Of a stretch of 64,000 nt of DNA, positions 29,365 through 39,320 are shown one piece after another (the first letter of the stretch is position 1; each line of letters opens with the position of its first letter). The notes beneath the pieces were generated by a model. That model had not been told where the DNA came from and made no database searches. It saw nothing but the letters and a program-made list of their open reading frames with translations. Source of the stretch: Tetrapisispora phaffii CBS 4417 (lineage: Eukaryota; Ascomycota; Saccharomycetes; Saccharomycetales; Saccharomycetaceae); contig NC_016526.1 in NCBI RefSeq assembly GCF_000236905.1, positions 124,001 to 188,000 on the forward strand, in the 5' to 3' direction. A program made the position numbers and the translations under genes.

Positions 29365-30963
29365 ATGAGTGATAAGCATTTAAATTTGCTCGACGATGGG
29401 CAAATTGGGGATGAGGACATGCAGGTGTTTTTGACAGAGCTTTCCTTGCCTAGTGGTCCGAACCGTCAGCTTCAGCTTGGTATGGAGTCCTCCGATGCTA
29501 ATAAAAACATGTCTTTGGATATCCAGACGTTTAAGAACTCCTGGAACGAGGAGCAGACTCGATACCTGTCCCCAATCCCCCAGCAAAATTGTGGCAATGG
29601 TGTGGAGGGCGGTGACAACGAATCCGTGTACTCATCATCGTCGTTTGTCAACAATAATGGAACTGAGAACAATTTGGTGCCTCTTTCTCCAGCGGTGTCA
29701 TATTTGACCACGGGAGAAGAGGAACATGATGATCTGTCTAGTATCTACTCTGGTAGTTCGAATAATTTGTTTCCCGTGGATTCGCATGGGTTCAAGCATG
29801 CCACGGGGCTGGAAGATATTGATTTACTGATGATGGGTATCAAGGACAGTGTGGGAAATGAGTTTGAAAATACAGCTTTATTTGATGTTCCAGTTGGTAC
29901 ACAACACACACATATCAACGAAGGGTTGGCCAGCAGTGGAAATACAACACCATTTACACCTACTATAGGGCTTAACGATTTTATTGATTCTTCAATTCCG
30001 CAAGAAATTAATCATATACTGGATGACGGCTTAACTTCGCCTGCTGGGCTTAGTGTGCCAATAATCAACATAGAAGGTAATAATGAACCATCCTTGGGTT
30101 TCAATGACAACCCTGCTTCTTTTCAAAGCTCAAACACAAATATATATAATGTTACTCCTCAGATTAATTCGAATAAACTAGTTGTTACAGTAGATGATGG
30201 AAAGAGTTCGTTATTGACGGACATGAGCAATGATTTAGATAAAGTCCATAACGAAATGAGACAAGGAAGACAACTCAAAGGGAGGCGTTCGATATCCCGA
30301 CGCTCGTCTAGGACCAGAAGTATATCTCCGGAGTCAAAAGCAAGATCGCTGAGTGCTAATAGAGATAAACTGCTGGAAATGGCAGATTTGTTGCCGGATT
30401 CGCCACCGGTTTTGAACTCACAATCAAAAAACACAATGCTTTCTTTCAATGCTAATGTTAAGCAAGAGTTCCCAAGCGATTTAAACACACAAGGAAAATT
30501 AGAATCAGCAGAAAATTCGTTCTTAAGTGCAGAACCAAAGAGTCCCCTCGAAGAAGGTGAAACACCACAGAATTTATCAGGAACTACCAGAAGGCGAAAT
30601 TCAAAGAAAAATCCATCGATATATGATTGTGTGATATGTGAGAAGAAGTTCACCAGACCTTACAACCTGAGATCGCATTTAAGAACGCACACAAATGAAA
30701 GGCCGTTTGTTTGTACTGTTTGCGGTAAAGCATTTGCTAGGGAGCATGATAGAAAACGTCACGAAGACCTCCACACTGGTAAGAAACGCTATATATGTGG
30801 TGGTAAACTAAAATCAGGAGAAGCTTGGGGTTGTGGTAAGAAATTTGCAAGAAGTGATGCTTTGGGCAGGCATTTCAAAACCGAAAGTGGTAAAAAATGT
30901 ATCACTCCATTATACGAAGAAGCCGCAAGAGAAAGAGAAACCGCAAACAACTCTTCGAACTAA
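29365..30963 (+). CDS. CRZ1: Calcineurin-responsive zinc-finger transcription factor
   Basis: 532 residues (S. cerevisiae Crz1, 678). The C-terminal DNA-binding region has two canonical C2H2 fingers (Cys422-His442 and Cys450-His470) and a longer atypical third (478-505, CGGKLK...GCGKKF...GRHF) typical of Crz1. PIINIE at 232-237 corresponds in position to the PxIxIT calcineurin-docking site (PIISIQ in S. cerevisiae). A serine-arginine rich stretch near 300-330 ([15 protein letters not shown]) is a likely phospho-regulated region. Calcium-activated calcineurin dephosphorylates Crz1 and drives it into the nucleus. CRZ1-SAM50 order matches chr XIV. The long N-terminal part is acidic and Asn/Ser-rich. 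Confidence 0.95.
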   Translation: MSDKHLNLLDDGQIGDEDMQVFLTELSLPSGPNRQLQLGMESSDANKNMSLDIQTFKNSWNEEQTRYLSPIPQQNCGNGVEGGDNESVYSSSSFVNNNGTENNLVPLSPAVSYLTTGEEEHDDLSSIYSGSSNNLFPVDSHGFKHATGLEDIDLLMMGIKDSVGNEFENTALFDVPVGTQHTHINEGLASSGNTTPFTPTIGLNDFIDSSIPQEINHILDDGLTSPAGLSVPIINIEGNNEPSLGFNDNPASFQSSNTNIYNVTPQINSNKLVVTVDDGKSSLLTDMSNDLDKVHNEMRQGRQLKGRRSISRRSSRTRSISPESKARSLSANRDKLLEMADLLPDSPPVLNSQSKNTMLSFNANVKQEFPSDLNTQGKLESAENSFLSAEPKSPLEEGETPQNLSGTTRRRNSKKNPSIYDCVICEKKFTRPYNLRSHLRTHTNERPFVCTVCGKAFAREHDRKRHEDLHTGKKRYICGGKLKSGEAWGCGKKFARSDALGRHFKTESGKKCITPLYEEAARERETANNSSN

Positions 30964-31258
30964 GCTCACTTTGTTCTAACATAATATAGTAGCAAACATA
31001 TGTATATGTTATTATTTATCATTCTGTATAAGTAATATGTTGTAATAGTATTTTATAATGCAAATACTCATCATAGCGATGACTTTAATTTCCTACCTGG
31101 TCATATTCTCTCTCTACAAGAGCCCACTACTGCGCGCAAAAACTCAATAATATATACCTTTATGATAAAAGTAATGGTTTTAAAACTAAACAATACAATA
31201 AGTGAACTGATACAATTGCAGAATACCAGAGACACCCATTAAGATACACCGTTATACC

Positions 31259-32695
31259 ATGAGTTCTGGAGAAACTGTTAAAAATGACCTTAACGATCTA
31301 TTAATGAATGAAAATAAAAAAAGAATAGAAAAACTATTTGAAAACAATTCAGCTACGCCTATTAAAATATCTTCAATTGTTGTGCATAACTCTGAACATG
31401 TTCGTAGTGAAATATTAAAATTATATCTAGATGCTACTTTATCAAATGCATTCACTTTTAAAGAATTGTGTGAAAGTGCTGATGATTTAGCAAAAAAATT
31501 GATTCAACATGGTTTAGTCGAAAATATTTCAAATACATTCGATACACAAGGTATATCAAGACATAACTTAATTGCTTCCACTTATCCAAGTACACTTTAT
31601 GATTCCTCAAATATTCCAACAAAAGTCTCAGTTATCGATATAACTTCTAAGATTAAACTTATACCATTAAAGAAGTTTATGGCTAAGACGGGTACGAATA
31701 TTGGTAATGGAGAAGGTGATGGTTATTTACAATTCCAATTAAGAAACATCTTTGGCGGAGGTGAGAGGCTAAATCTTGATATAACTAAAGGTACAAAAAC
31801 ACATTCATCGTATTTGCTAAACTACACACAACCAGTAAATCCTACTTGGATATGGGATACCATACTTTATCAAAATAACAGGCAATTAGGATCTTCAATT
31901 GACATGATTGTCGGAGGTCTACGTAGTAGCATAAAGGGTAAAACTGGTATTCATGACTATGTAAATCATGAGTTTTATATCGAAGGCCTACTTAGAGAAA
32001 CAAAAATCATTTCTAGTAATTGCTCAAACACCCTACTATTTCAAGCCGGTAATGATCAAAAAGTTTCAATTGGTCATTCCATAGCATGGGACACAAGAGA
32101 TAATCACATAATACCAACATATGGGTCGTTTTTGAAAGTATTTAACGAAGTTGCCCTGAACAGATATTTAAAGTCCCAAATTGAAGTCAATACAGCAATG
32201 AGCTTTTTGAAAAATTCCTTGATAACAGTTAATGGAACAATGAGATTAGGATATATTAGTAACATTTCTTCTACTTTGAGACCATTGCATATTGGAGATA
32301 GATTTCAGCTAGGTGGTGGAAATGATGTACGTAGTTTCCAACCAATGGGTTTGGGACCAAAAGATATTTATGATTCGATCGGTGGTAATTCCTATACAGC
32401 ATACGGAATAAGTGTCTTTACTGCTCTCCCATTCAAAAGCTTGATGACTTCTAACTTTAAAATACATACCTTTATTAATGGAGGTAAATTAATAAACCAT
32501 AATTCTTCTAATGGAACATTTACGGATGCTGTAAAAGATTTAATCAAGGAAAATTCTTTGTCTACTGGTGTTGGTATCATTTTTAAGCATCCAGTAGCAA
32601 GGTTCGAATTAAATTTCACACTTCCATTAATCACTCATAAAAGTGATATGGTCAGAAAGGGCTTCCAATATGGTATTGGAATTTCATTCTTGTAA
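31259..32695 (+). CDS. SAM50: Sorting and assembly machinery core Sam50
   Basis: 478 residues (S. cerevisiae 484). An Omp85/BamA-family outer-membrane barrel: one POTRA domain (about 40-120) followed by a 16-strand barrel (about 150-478). The end KGFQYGIGISFL has the form of the C-terminal beta-signal. FQLGGGNDVRSFQPMGLGP matches the conserved loop-6 region (R-x-F instead of the bacterial VRGF). It inserts beta-barrel proteins such as Tom40 and porin into the mitochondrial outer membrane. There is no cleavable presequence, as expected. Convergent with CAB2. Confidence 0.95.
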   Translation: MSSGETVKNDLNDLLMNENKKRIEKLFENNSATPIKISSIVVHNSEHVRSEILKLYLDATLSNAFTFKELCESADDLAKKLIQHGLVENISNTFDTQGISRHNLIASTYPSTLYDSSNIPTKVSVIDITSKIKLIPLKKFMAKTGTNIGNGEGDGYLQFQLRNIFGGGERLNLDITKGTKTHSSYLLNYTQPVNPTWIWDTILYQNNRQLGSSIDMIVGGLRSSIKGKTGIHDYVNHEFYIEGLLRETKIISSNCSNTLLFQAGNDQKVSIGHSIAWDTRDNHIIPTYGSFLKVFNEVALNRYLKSQIEVNTAMSFLKNSLITVNGTMRLGYISNISSTLRPLHIGDRFQLGGGNDVRSFQPMGLGPKDIYDSIGGNSYTAYGISVFTALPFKSLMTSNFKIHTFINGGKLINHNSSNGTFTDAVKDLIKENSLSTGVGIIFKHPVARFELNFTLPLITHKSDMVRKGFQYGIGISFL

Positions 32696-32883
32696 ATAAA
32701 TAAATGATATACAGGCAGATTTCTGATAGATGTTTAGTTGCGCCATTTCATGTACCCAACATGAGCTGTAATCAGTCAAACTTAAATTTATAATGTTATA
32801 GAACTTTACAGCTATTAAGCATAGACTATATAATGTTATATACATTCAATGATATTAGTTCGAGTTCATTTAGTTATATATGT

Positions 32884-33957
32884 TCATAAATGTTGTTGCC
32901 CAGCAATCCACTTGTTGTGCGATTCAATGACAGCAGGGATAATTAATTCTTCAATATGTTGATTAGGGTTTTGTAATTCAATTGATGTGCCATCTAGATT
33001 ATCTGGTGTAACAAATACAACTTTTTTATTTCTTGTTTGAAGTAAGTTACCGATCACCAATTGATGGTTATATCTCTCTAAAGCATATCTACATTTCTTA
33101 AGAAGAAGGTTTTCATCAGTTTCCAATTTAAAAGAAACGATCATTGCCTGCTTGGCCCACGATTCAACTAGTCTTCTTAAAAACTTTGGTACTGGATCTA
33201 GATTAATTATCAGCTTCCCATCAGGTGTTGTAGATGAGTTTGATTCTTCTTGTTTGTCATCAGAAACGTTATAGTCTCGAGATTGAATTTTATGTTTCGG
33301 TAACTTTGCATATGGAACAAAGAAGTCACTGACAGCAGCTGCCAAATAAAATAAGCAACCTTCGGAGTTTAGCAATTTTGCCAAGCTCTTCAAAGACCAT
33401 AAATATTGATTTACTGTAGTGAACGGCAACAATAACAGCTTTCTTTCTTCATAAATGTATTTGTCATAAAGTCTTTTATTCTCTAACACCTTATCCTTAA
33501 ATTCATCTTTAAAAGTACCATCCTTATTAATATGGTCTAAGAAGAGTGTGTTTAGGTTATGAGTAAATGATCTATTGTAAGGAGTCAAGGAGAATTCTCT
33601 ATGTAGGAACAACACACTATAACCATTCTTTAGGAATTCTTCAGCACTAGCAGCTCCTCTTGTCCCAGCGGAGAAGTTGTCAATGAATCTAACTGTGTTA
33701 TTTTCCAATGGGACAATTGTACCACCTGAAGTGATCAAAACGATCTTACGGTTTCCATTTTTATGTTGATAGTCAATAAATTCCTTTGCATCAGAGATCA
33801 AATCCTCGATATAATCAGGTTTTGGGTTTGTCTGAAAATAATTATCTTCATCATTATAGTCCTTTGGAACCGGAAAGAATTCATCTGATATTTTATTATT
33901 GATCGCTGACTTCAACTCAACTGTTGAAGTATGAATGATGTGACCTCGTGGAACCAT
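32884..33957 (-). CDS. CAB2: Phosphopantothenoylcysteine synthetase
   Basis: 357 residues (S. cerevisiae Cab2, 365). The core ITSGGTIVPLENNTVRFIDNFSAGTRGAASAEEFL is the nucleotide-binding signature of the CoaB-like family, and YLAAAVSDF lies around the middle. It joins cysteine to 4'-phosphopantothenate in coenzyme A synthesis. In S. cerevisiae the gene is YIL083C, close to KTR7, which fits the AIM19-KTR part of this block. The start ATG at 33957 gives the expected length. Confidence 0.95.
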   Translation of the reverse strand: MVPRGHIIHTSTVELKSAINNKISDEFFPVPKDYNDEDNYFQTNPKPDYIEDLISDAKEFIDYQHKNGNRKIVLITSGGTIVPLENNTVRFIDNFSAGTRGAASAEEFLKNGYSVLFLHREFSLTPYNRSFTHNLNTLFLDHINKDGTFKDEFKDKVLENKRLYDKYIYEERKLLLLPFTTVNQYLWSLKSLAKLLNSEGCLFYLAAAVSDFFVPYAKLPKHKIQSRDYNVSDDKQEESNSSTTPDGKLIINLDPVPKFLRRLVESWAKQAMIVSFKLETDENLLLKKCRYALERYNHQLVIGNLLQTRNKKVVFVTPDNLDGTSIELQNPNQHIEELIIPAVIESHNKWIAGQQHL

Positions 33958-34944
33958 ATTTATCGTAATTTATATTATCACTGTGAAGCACTGCCTGTGA
34001 TGGATATTTAACAGCCTCTTATAAGTAATTATCTGACCAAAAGTTATCAACCATCAAGTTCAAACCTACTGATTAAGCTAATATATAAATATATATATAA
34101 TAATATATTGTTCGTTATTATTGAACCCAATATATCCATCCTAATTCAAATGAATATTAATTAGAGGTCATTCGTCAATTGTTCATTAAACCGATAATAT
34201 TCCTACCGTTAAATTTTAGAAGTTGTGGTTTCTTACGATAAAATCCAACTTTAAAGCTGTATAATAAACTGAAAACCTACAGCGATTAAGAAAGTCTCTT
34301 AGAGACCCACATATAATTAAACAATGACAAGACCATTGATTCTTAGTCAAGTTAGACCCTAACTTCTATAGAGATGCCCAGTGTTATCCACTTAGTAATA
34401 TTCTGTTACGTTTTCACTTTCCAAGACAATCATTTCAAATATATAAACTATATACAATATTAAGTAATCTACTCATCCAGTTTCAACTCATCATAATCTA
34501 ATTCCAATATTGACTCAACTTACTTCGAATTCCAGTTCTTTAAATGAAAAAGGTTCTTGTCATTTATAACTCCATCCTCTTCTCGAGATAGGTTTGTTCT
34601 CTTGTTTGGAAAAGTTTCAGCTCATCGCCACAACATTGAAAAATTTATAATATCGAAAATTTATTCAAAAGAGATAATACAATTATTGTGAAAGTAACCA
34701 ATTATGATTCAAGATAGTCGTGATATTAGTAACTCTTTAAATAGTTTTTAGAATTGAAGGTTATACAGTTCAAAGATCAATTCTTTTTAGTTTGTTTTGA
34801 AAAAGCATTCATTAATATATTAAGTGAGAAAGGAGAGTCAGATAGATATCTATATTTACCTTATTTTCAGTGCGTTTAATAATAACTATTTGGAAAAAAG
34901 GTTTAAATAATATTTGATATTGTAGATTCATTTTTATATTTTGC
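33958..34944. other. Divergent region CAB2/UBP1
   Basis: About 1 kb, AT-rich. It contains an exact PAC (CTCATCGC, 34621-34628) followed by A-rich RRPE-like stretches (34639-34670). No reading frame or stable structure was recognised. This is also the boundary between the chr IX/XIV-type block and the chr IV/VII-type block. Confidence 0.5.
34621..34628. promoter_or_regulatory. PAC motif between CAB2 and UBP1
   Basis: CTCATCGC, an exact PAC about 320 bp before UBP1 and 660 bp before CAB2. Neither gene is a usual PAC target. Confidence 0.4.
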
Positions 34945-37293
34945 ATGTTTTCTTTAATCACTAGATACATTTACTTATTGGACCATTGCATTTTTACCAC
35001 GTTCCCTTTTCTGAAGAACCCAACATTTCAAAGTAACGTTCGATTTTTATTTTTTACCTCAGTGATCTATATTTTATACAGTAAACGACACTACATTATG
35101 AACAACTTGTCGAGTATCAGGAATAATTCGACTCTGAACCGTTTCCTGCCAAGTTACAATTCTATGGATGATACCATTTTGAAAAGAGGTGGTCATATTG
35201 CTGGTCTAGTCAATGACGGTAATACGTGTTTCATGAACTCTGTGTTGCAATCGTTGGCTTCTTCAAGGACGTTAGTTGAGTTCTTGGATGAAGAGATTGT
35301 AAACAGTCAACTGAAAGATGATGAGACAGAGGGTGAGAACGAAAAGGAGGTTGGAGAAGAAGTCCAAGTTAAAGTTCAAAAACTCAACAAAAACAAAAAC
35401 GGTGGCAAACGTAAGAAGAAGTTGCAAAAGCAGAAAGATCAAGAAGATCTGGAAAAAACAGAGGAATCTACTGAGAAGGATGTTGCATTCAGTATAGCTT
35501 TGAAGGAACTATTAGATAAGTTGAATTTTAAATACTATAGAGATAAACCGTATTTTAAAACGCATAGTCTACTGAAGACAATGTCGAAGGCTCCAAATAA
35601 GAATATCATTATGGGATATGATCAAGAAGATGCACAAGAGTTCTTCCAAAGCATCTTGTCAGAATTAGAGAAAAATGTTAAATCTATCTCACCAATTGAG
35701 AAAGACGTCAAACCAGTTCCAGAATCCGAGTTACCTGATGGTGCTTTAATTGGCCAGAATGATCTAGGATCTGTAGGCACAGTCTTTATTCCAACAGAAC
35801 AAATCGATCCAAATTCTATATTAGAGAATAAAGATTCATCCAAATATTACACGCCATTTAGAATGATCACTCCATTGGATGGTATCACTGCTGAAAGAAT
35901 TGGATGTTTGACTTGTGGTGAAAATGGTGGTATTAGATATTCTATTTCTTCTAGTTTGAGTTTGAATTTACCAAATGAAAATATAAACTCTCAGGCATTG
36001 AAATTATCTAACTTAATGCAAGAATGGATTAAACCAGAAATAATCGAAGGTGTTGAATGTAACAGATGTGCTTTAAATGCTGTTTTAGAGCACTTACAAG
36101 ACCAATTAAAACAATTGCAAGAAAAGTCTACTGGTTCAATTCCTGAGAAATTAATTTCTGCTGTAGAGGAGAGAATTTCTATACTTTCAAAAACTTTAAG
36201 TAAACCTGTTATCGATGATGAGGATTACAAAAAATATCATACTGAAAATATGGTTCGTAAGTGTTCTAAATCTAAACAAATCTTGATTTCAAGACCACCT
36301 CCATTATTATCAATTCATATCAATAGATCAGTCTTTGATCCAAATACGTACACGATTAGAAAAAATAATTCTCGAGTTCTGTTTAAATCAAGGTTCAACT
36401 TAGAACCTTGGTGTTGTGATATTGATGAAATAAACTTAGATGCACGTTTACCAATGTCAAAGAAAAATAACTTACCTCAAGAATCGAGTGAAGATGAAAA
36501 CATTGGTGGTGAATACTACGCAAAGTTACATCATAAATTTGAGCAAGAGTTTGAGGATAGTGATGAAGAATCTTATGAAAATGATTCCGATATGCAGTTA
36601 CGTGGAAGAGATGTGAGTAACTATGACCCATTGCATGGGGAAATAGAAGAAGATGAAAGTGTTGATGACGGTGCTGAATACATCGAGGAAACGGATGGTC
36701 TAGGTAACACTATTAGAAGAAGAGTCATTGAACAAGAACAAATTCAAAAAGAGAATGATATTGCCATGGAGTCTGACGAAGATGATGAAGACTATACGGA
36801 AGATCAAGAAAAGGACGACATATTTGACAACAATGACCCAGAAGGCGAACATATAGTGGACACAGAATCCTCAGATGTAGAAAGTGACAGAGTTTCACTT
36901 CCTGCACCACCTAGACAATACACATCATTGAGCTCTTCTACAGTTCCAGCTTCTCCATTGACTTATTCTTTGCGTTCTGTTATCGTGCATTATGGTACTC
37001 ATAACTATGGTCATTATATTGCATTCAGGAGATACAGAGGATGTTGGTGGAGAATATCTGACGAATCCGTATACATTGTCGAAGAAGCTGAAGTTTTATC
37101 AACCCCGGGTGTATTCATGTTATTCTATGAGTATGACTACGATGTAGAAACTAAGAAAATGTTTGATGACATTGAATTTGACAAGGAAATCGAGATAGAA
37201 GGTTTCGACGACGAAAAACCAGACAATCAAAAGAAACAAGAATATGGAAATGAAGCTGTAGCTGAGAATGACATTGACAATGCTCAGATGTGA
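34945..37293 (+). CDS. UBP1: Ubiquitin-specific protease Ubp1, ER-anchored form
   Basis: 782 residues (S. cerevisiae 809). An N-terminal membrane segment (about 30-46, VRFLFFTSVIYILY) precedes the USP domain. The Cys box GLVNDGNTCFMNS has the nucleophile C95; the His box VHYGTHNYGHYIAF has H690. A zinc-binding CLTC...CNRC pair lies in between. A second in-frame ATG at residue 52 (base 35098), just after the membrane segment, would give a soluble form; S. cerevisiae Ubp1 is reported in membrane and soluble versions. Acidic low-complexity stretches occupy 520-650. UBP1-EXP1 convergent order matches YDL122W-YDL121C. Confidence 0.94.
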   Translation: MFSLITRYIYLLDHCIFTTFPFLKNPTFQSNVRFLFFTSVIYILYSKRHYIMNNLSSIRNNSTLNRFLPSYNSMDDTILKRGGHIAGLVNDGNTCFMNSVLQSLASSRTLVEFLDEEIVNSQLKDDETEGENEKEVGEEVQVKVQKLNKNKNGGKRKKKLQKQKDQEDLEKTEESTEKDVAFSIALKELLDKLNFKYYRDKPYFKTHSLLKTMSKAPNKNIIMGYDQEDAQEFFQSILSELEKNVKSISPIEKDVKPVPESELPDGALIGQNDLGSVGTVFIPTEQIDPNSILENKDSSKYYTPFRMITPLDGITAERIGCLTCGENGGIRYSISSSLSLNLPNENINSQALKLSNLMQEWIKPEIIEGVECNRCALNAVLEHLQDQLKQLQEKSTGSIPEKLISAVEERISILSKTLSKPVIDDEDYKKYHTENMVRKCSKSKQILISRPPPLLSIHINRSVFDPNTYTIRKNNSRVLFKSRFNLEPWCCDIDEINLDARLPMSKKNNLPQESSEDENIGGEYYAKLHHKFEQEFEDSDEESYENDSDMQLRGRDVSNYDPLHGEIEEDESVDDGAEYIEETDGLGNTIRRRVIEQEQIQKENDIAMESDEDDEDYTEDQEKDDIFDNNDPEGEHIVDTESSDVESDRVSLPAPPRQYTSLSSSTVPASPLTYSLRSVIVHYGTHNYGHYIAFRRYRGCWWRISDESVYIVEEAEVLSTPGVFMLFYEYDYDVETKKMFDDIEFDKEIEIEGFDDEKPDNQKKQEYGNEAVAENDIDNAQM

Positions 37294-37497
37294 GTCTAAA
37301 TTATTATAGTTTCTTTGCGCTTAGTAGGACCGGAGTTTGATTCAAATATACATATATACAAGTAAAACAACGAATCGATAAAATAATATATATTTCTAAT
37401 TACTGATTACCAGTTCTAAACAAAGCTGTGAGTCCCCTGTCTCTGTATATATTTATGTACGTATACTTGGAAAGATAATTGGTATTCTGTTTATTTT

Positions 37498-37899
37498 TTA
37501 AACTAAAGTCTCATAAGAGTCCTGTCCTTGTGCATGAAACTGTTCGACCCTCTTTCTCTCATTTTCGATTTCTTCTCCTCTCTCCTCTTCAATCAACTCA
37601 TCAATATCAAAATCGAATTCATTTGGATCCTTCTCCCTATCATATTCACCGATAACTCTTCTTTTCAAGCCAGTCTTGGAGTCAACTCGTAAGTTCATTG
37701 CCAAATTGGAGGAAAGACATTTAGACTCTTCATTCTTGGAATTACTTTTCAAACTGAAATCAAATGCCTTCTTCTTCTTCCCACTCTTCACGTTCTCTTT
37801 CTTAGAGACCTGGAAGTTACCAACACTAGAAAGCATTGGCAAAGCTACCGAAACGATAACAATGATGGACAGCAAAACCAAAAATACTAGGAAATTCAT
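37498..37899 (-). CDS. EXP1: ER cargo adaptor Exp1 (YDL121C type)
   Basis: 133 residues (S. cerevisiae YDL121C, 149). The N-terminal hydrophobic helix (3-25, NFLVFLVLLSIIVIVSVALP) anchors it, followed by a basic KKENVKSGKKKK region and a conserved acidic block DREKDPNEFDFDIDELIEEERGEE. In S. cerevisiae Exp1 helps export the proton ATPase Pma1 from the ER. The pairing with UBP1 is conserved. The assignment is by position, topology and size. Confidence 0.85.
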   Translation of the reverse strand: MNFLVFLVLLSIIVIVSVALPMLSSVGNFQVSKKENVKSGKKKKAFDFSLKSNSKNEESKCLSSNLAMNLRVDSKTGLKRRVIGEYDREKDPNEFDFDIDELIEEERGEEIENERKRVEQFHAQGQDSYETLV

Positions 37900-38342
37900 T
37901 GTATTTTAAGTGGTATGTTTTGCGAAGCTCACCCTTCCTACAGCCTTCAAAATAGCAACTAAGAATAAATCAACCTTTAAACAACACCTTTAGATATTCC
38001 ATGGACAATGGAGAACTTAACTGTACTCCCTAAATCATTCAATCATTTGGGCATTTATTGACTTGTCACTGAAACTTTTTCAATTGCGAGTTACAGAGCT
38101 GGTCGATGAGGCCTAAATCGCGATAGTAAGAACGTTGATATAGAAAAGGATATAGAAAGTAAGAAAATTGAACCGTTTTAAAGGTTAGTGTTATCGTGCT
38201 ACACATGAATATCATGAGCTCTCTATGGATGGCATCTCTTGAGAGTCGATATATTTACAGTTGTCCCTGTCTATTGGGCTTGTTACAGTCAACTAGGTAC
38301 CGGAGACAAGAAGTGTGTTAACGGGTGTCTAATGTGTAAACT

Positions 38343-38361
38343 GTTGGTATTAAATACCAAC
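38343..38361. repeat. Perfect inverted repeat, 9-bp arms, 1-nt centre
   Basis: GTTGGTATT and AATACCAAC flank a single A. It lies 58 bp before the larger 12-bp-arm repeat. Confidence 0.9.
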
Positions 38362-38418
38362 TAGGCTATAAATGCTAGACGTCACTTACACGATCTGCAT
38401 CCTATTAAAAAAACACAG

Positions 38419-38457
38419 CACCTCTTGCATTAATAATTGAGTCTTATGCAAGAGGTG
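38419..38457. repeat. Perfect inverted repeat, 12-bp arms, 15-nt loop, then G run
   Basis: CACCTCTTGCAT (38419-38430) and its exact complement (38446-38457) flank a 15-nt loop and continue into seven G residues. Confidence 0.95.
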
Positions 38458-38740
38458 GGGGGGATCCAATATAATAACATGCAATCTGAACATCTGGCGA
38501 TTTTCTTCAACAATCAGCTTCGAATTGAAAATTGAAACCTACAGAAATGGAAATCAAGGAGTCTTTAAAGAACAAATTTGATGTTGCTTGACTGAATATT
38601 TGACTGTATATAAGATAGTCTGTCAATTATTATATCTAATTTTCTTATGTATATTGTTCTGGATGGTCCATGGTGAATCACAGAACAAAGCACATCATAT
38701 ATACCCGTATACACCCTTATTTTATTGTTAGTTTTAGAAG

Positions 38741-38971
38741 ATGACCGACTATAAGACGTTTATTATTACATTAAAGGACTCTGTCCTAGATCTCCACATT
38801 GAGCAGTTCAAGAAATCAGTGGAGGATCTAGGTGGTAAAGTCACTCATGAGTTTAAACTCATTAAAGCATTCACTGTACAGATACCAGATTTGCACATAA
38901 ACAAGTTGACTTCCCTACATAACGACAATATCGCTAGTGTCGAAGAGGACTCTACAGTTCACGCTAACTAG
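38741..38971 (+). CDS. PBI2: Proteinase B inhibitor Pbi2
   Basis: 76 residues (S. cerevisiae 75). A small I9-inhibitor fold: TFIITLKDSVLDLHIEQFKKSV, GGKVTHEFKLIKAFTVQIPD and the C-terminal SVEEDSTVHAN, closely following Pbi2. It inhibits the vacuolar subtilase Prb1 and, with thioredoxin, forms LMA1, which assists vacuole fusion. In S. cerevisiae it lies on chr XIV (YNL015W), so its position here between EXP1 and AMS1 marks a rearrangement in one lineage. A TATA box lies about 127 bp upstream. Confidence 0.93.
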   Translation: MTDYKTFIITLKDSVLDLHIEQFKKSVEDLGGKVTHEFKLIKAFTVQIPDLHINKLTSLHNDNIASVEEDSTVHAN

Positions 38972-39320
38972 TGATATGTACATACATGCACACACACGCA
39001 AATGTTTATATATTGATATTTAGGAACTGATATGTATAAATTTAACTAGTTTAATAAACCAATAACATATAATCCATTACCCATCCCTTATAACCTTTAT
39101 TTACAACTAGTGATCATAACCGCGGTATTATTTTATGCTCCCTGCTGTAAGGACAAGTATGCTATAATGCTTTTAATAATTATTTAAAGAAAGAGTAACT
39201 TGAATGTTTGGAACATTTTAAAGGCTATGAATCATTAATTGCGATTTCCTACGGTTTAAGAATTAAACAAGAGGTGTTTGCATTGTTCTCAGGAAGTTTA
39301 ACATTTAATACAATCAAAGG
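38972..39320. other. AMS1 promoter
   Basis: AT-rich spacer with an ACCGCGGT palindrome near 39119-39126. Nothing else was recognised. Confidence 0.5.

Larger units (their letters stand above)
37900..38740. other. EXP1/PBI2 divergent region with inverted repeats
   Basis: Contains two perfect inverted repeats (38343-38361 and 38419-38457), a G run at 38457-38463, and a TATATAAG box (38607-38614) about 127 bp before PBI2. Two expected chr IV genes (YFH1, HEM25) are not here. Confidence 0.7.
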
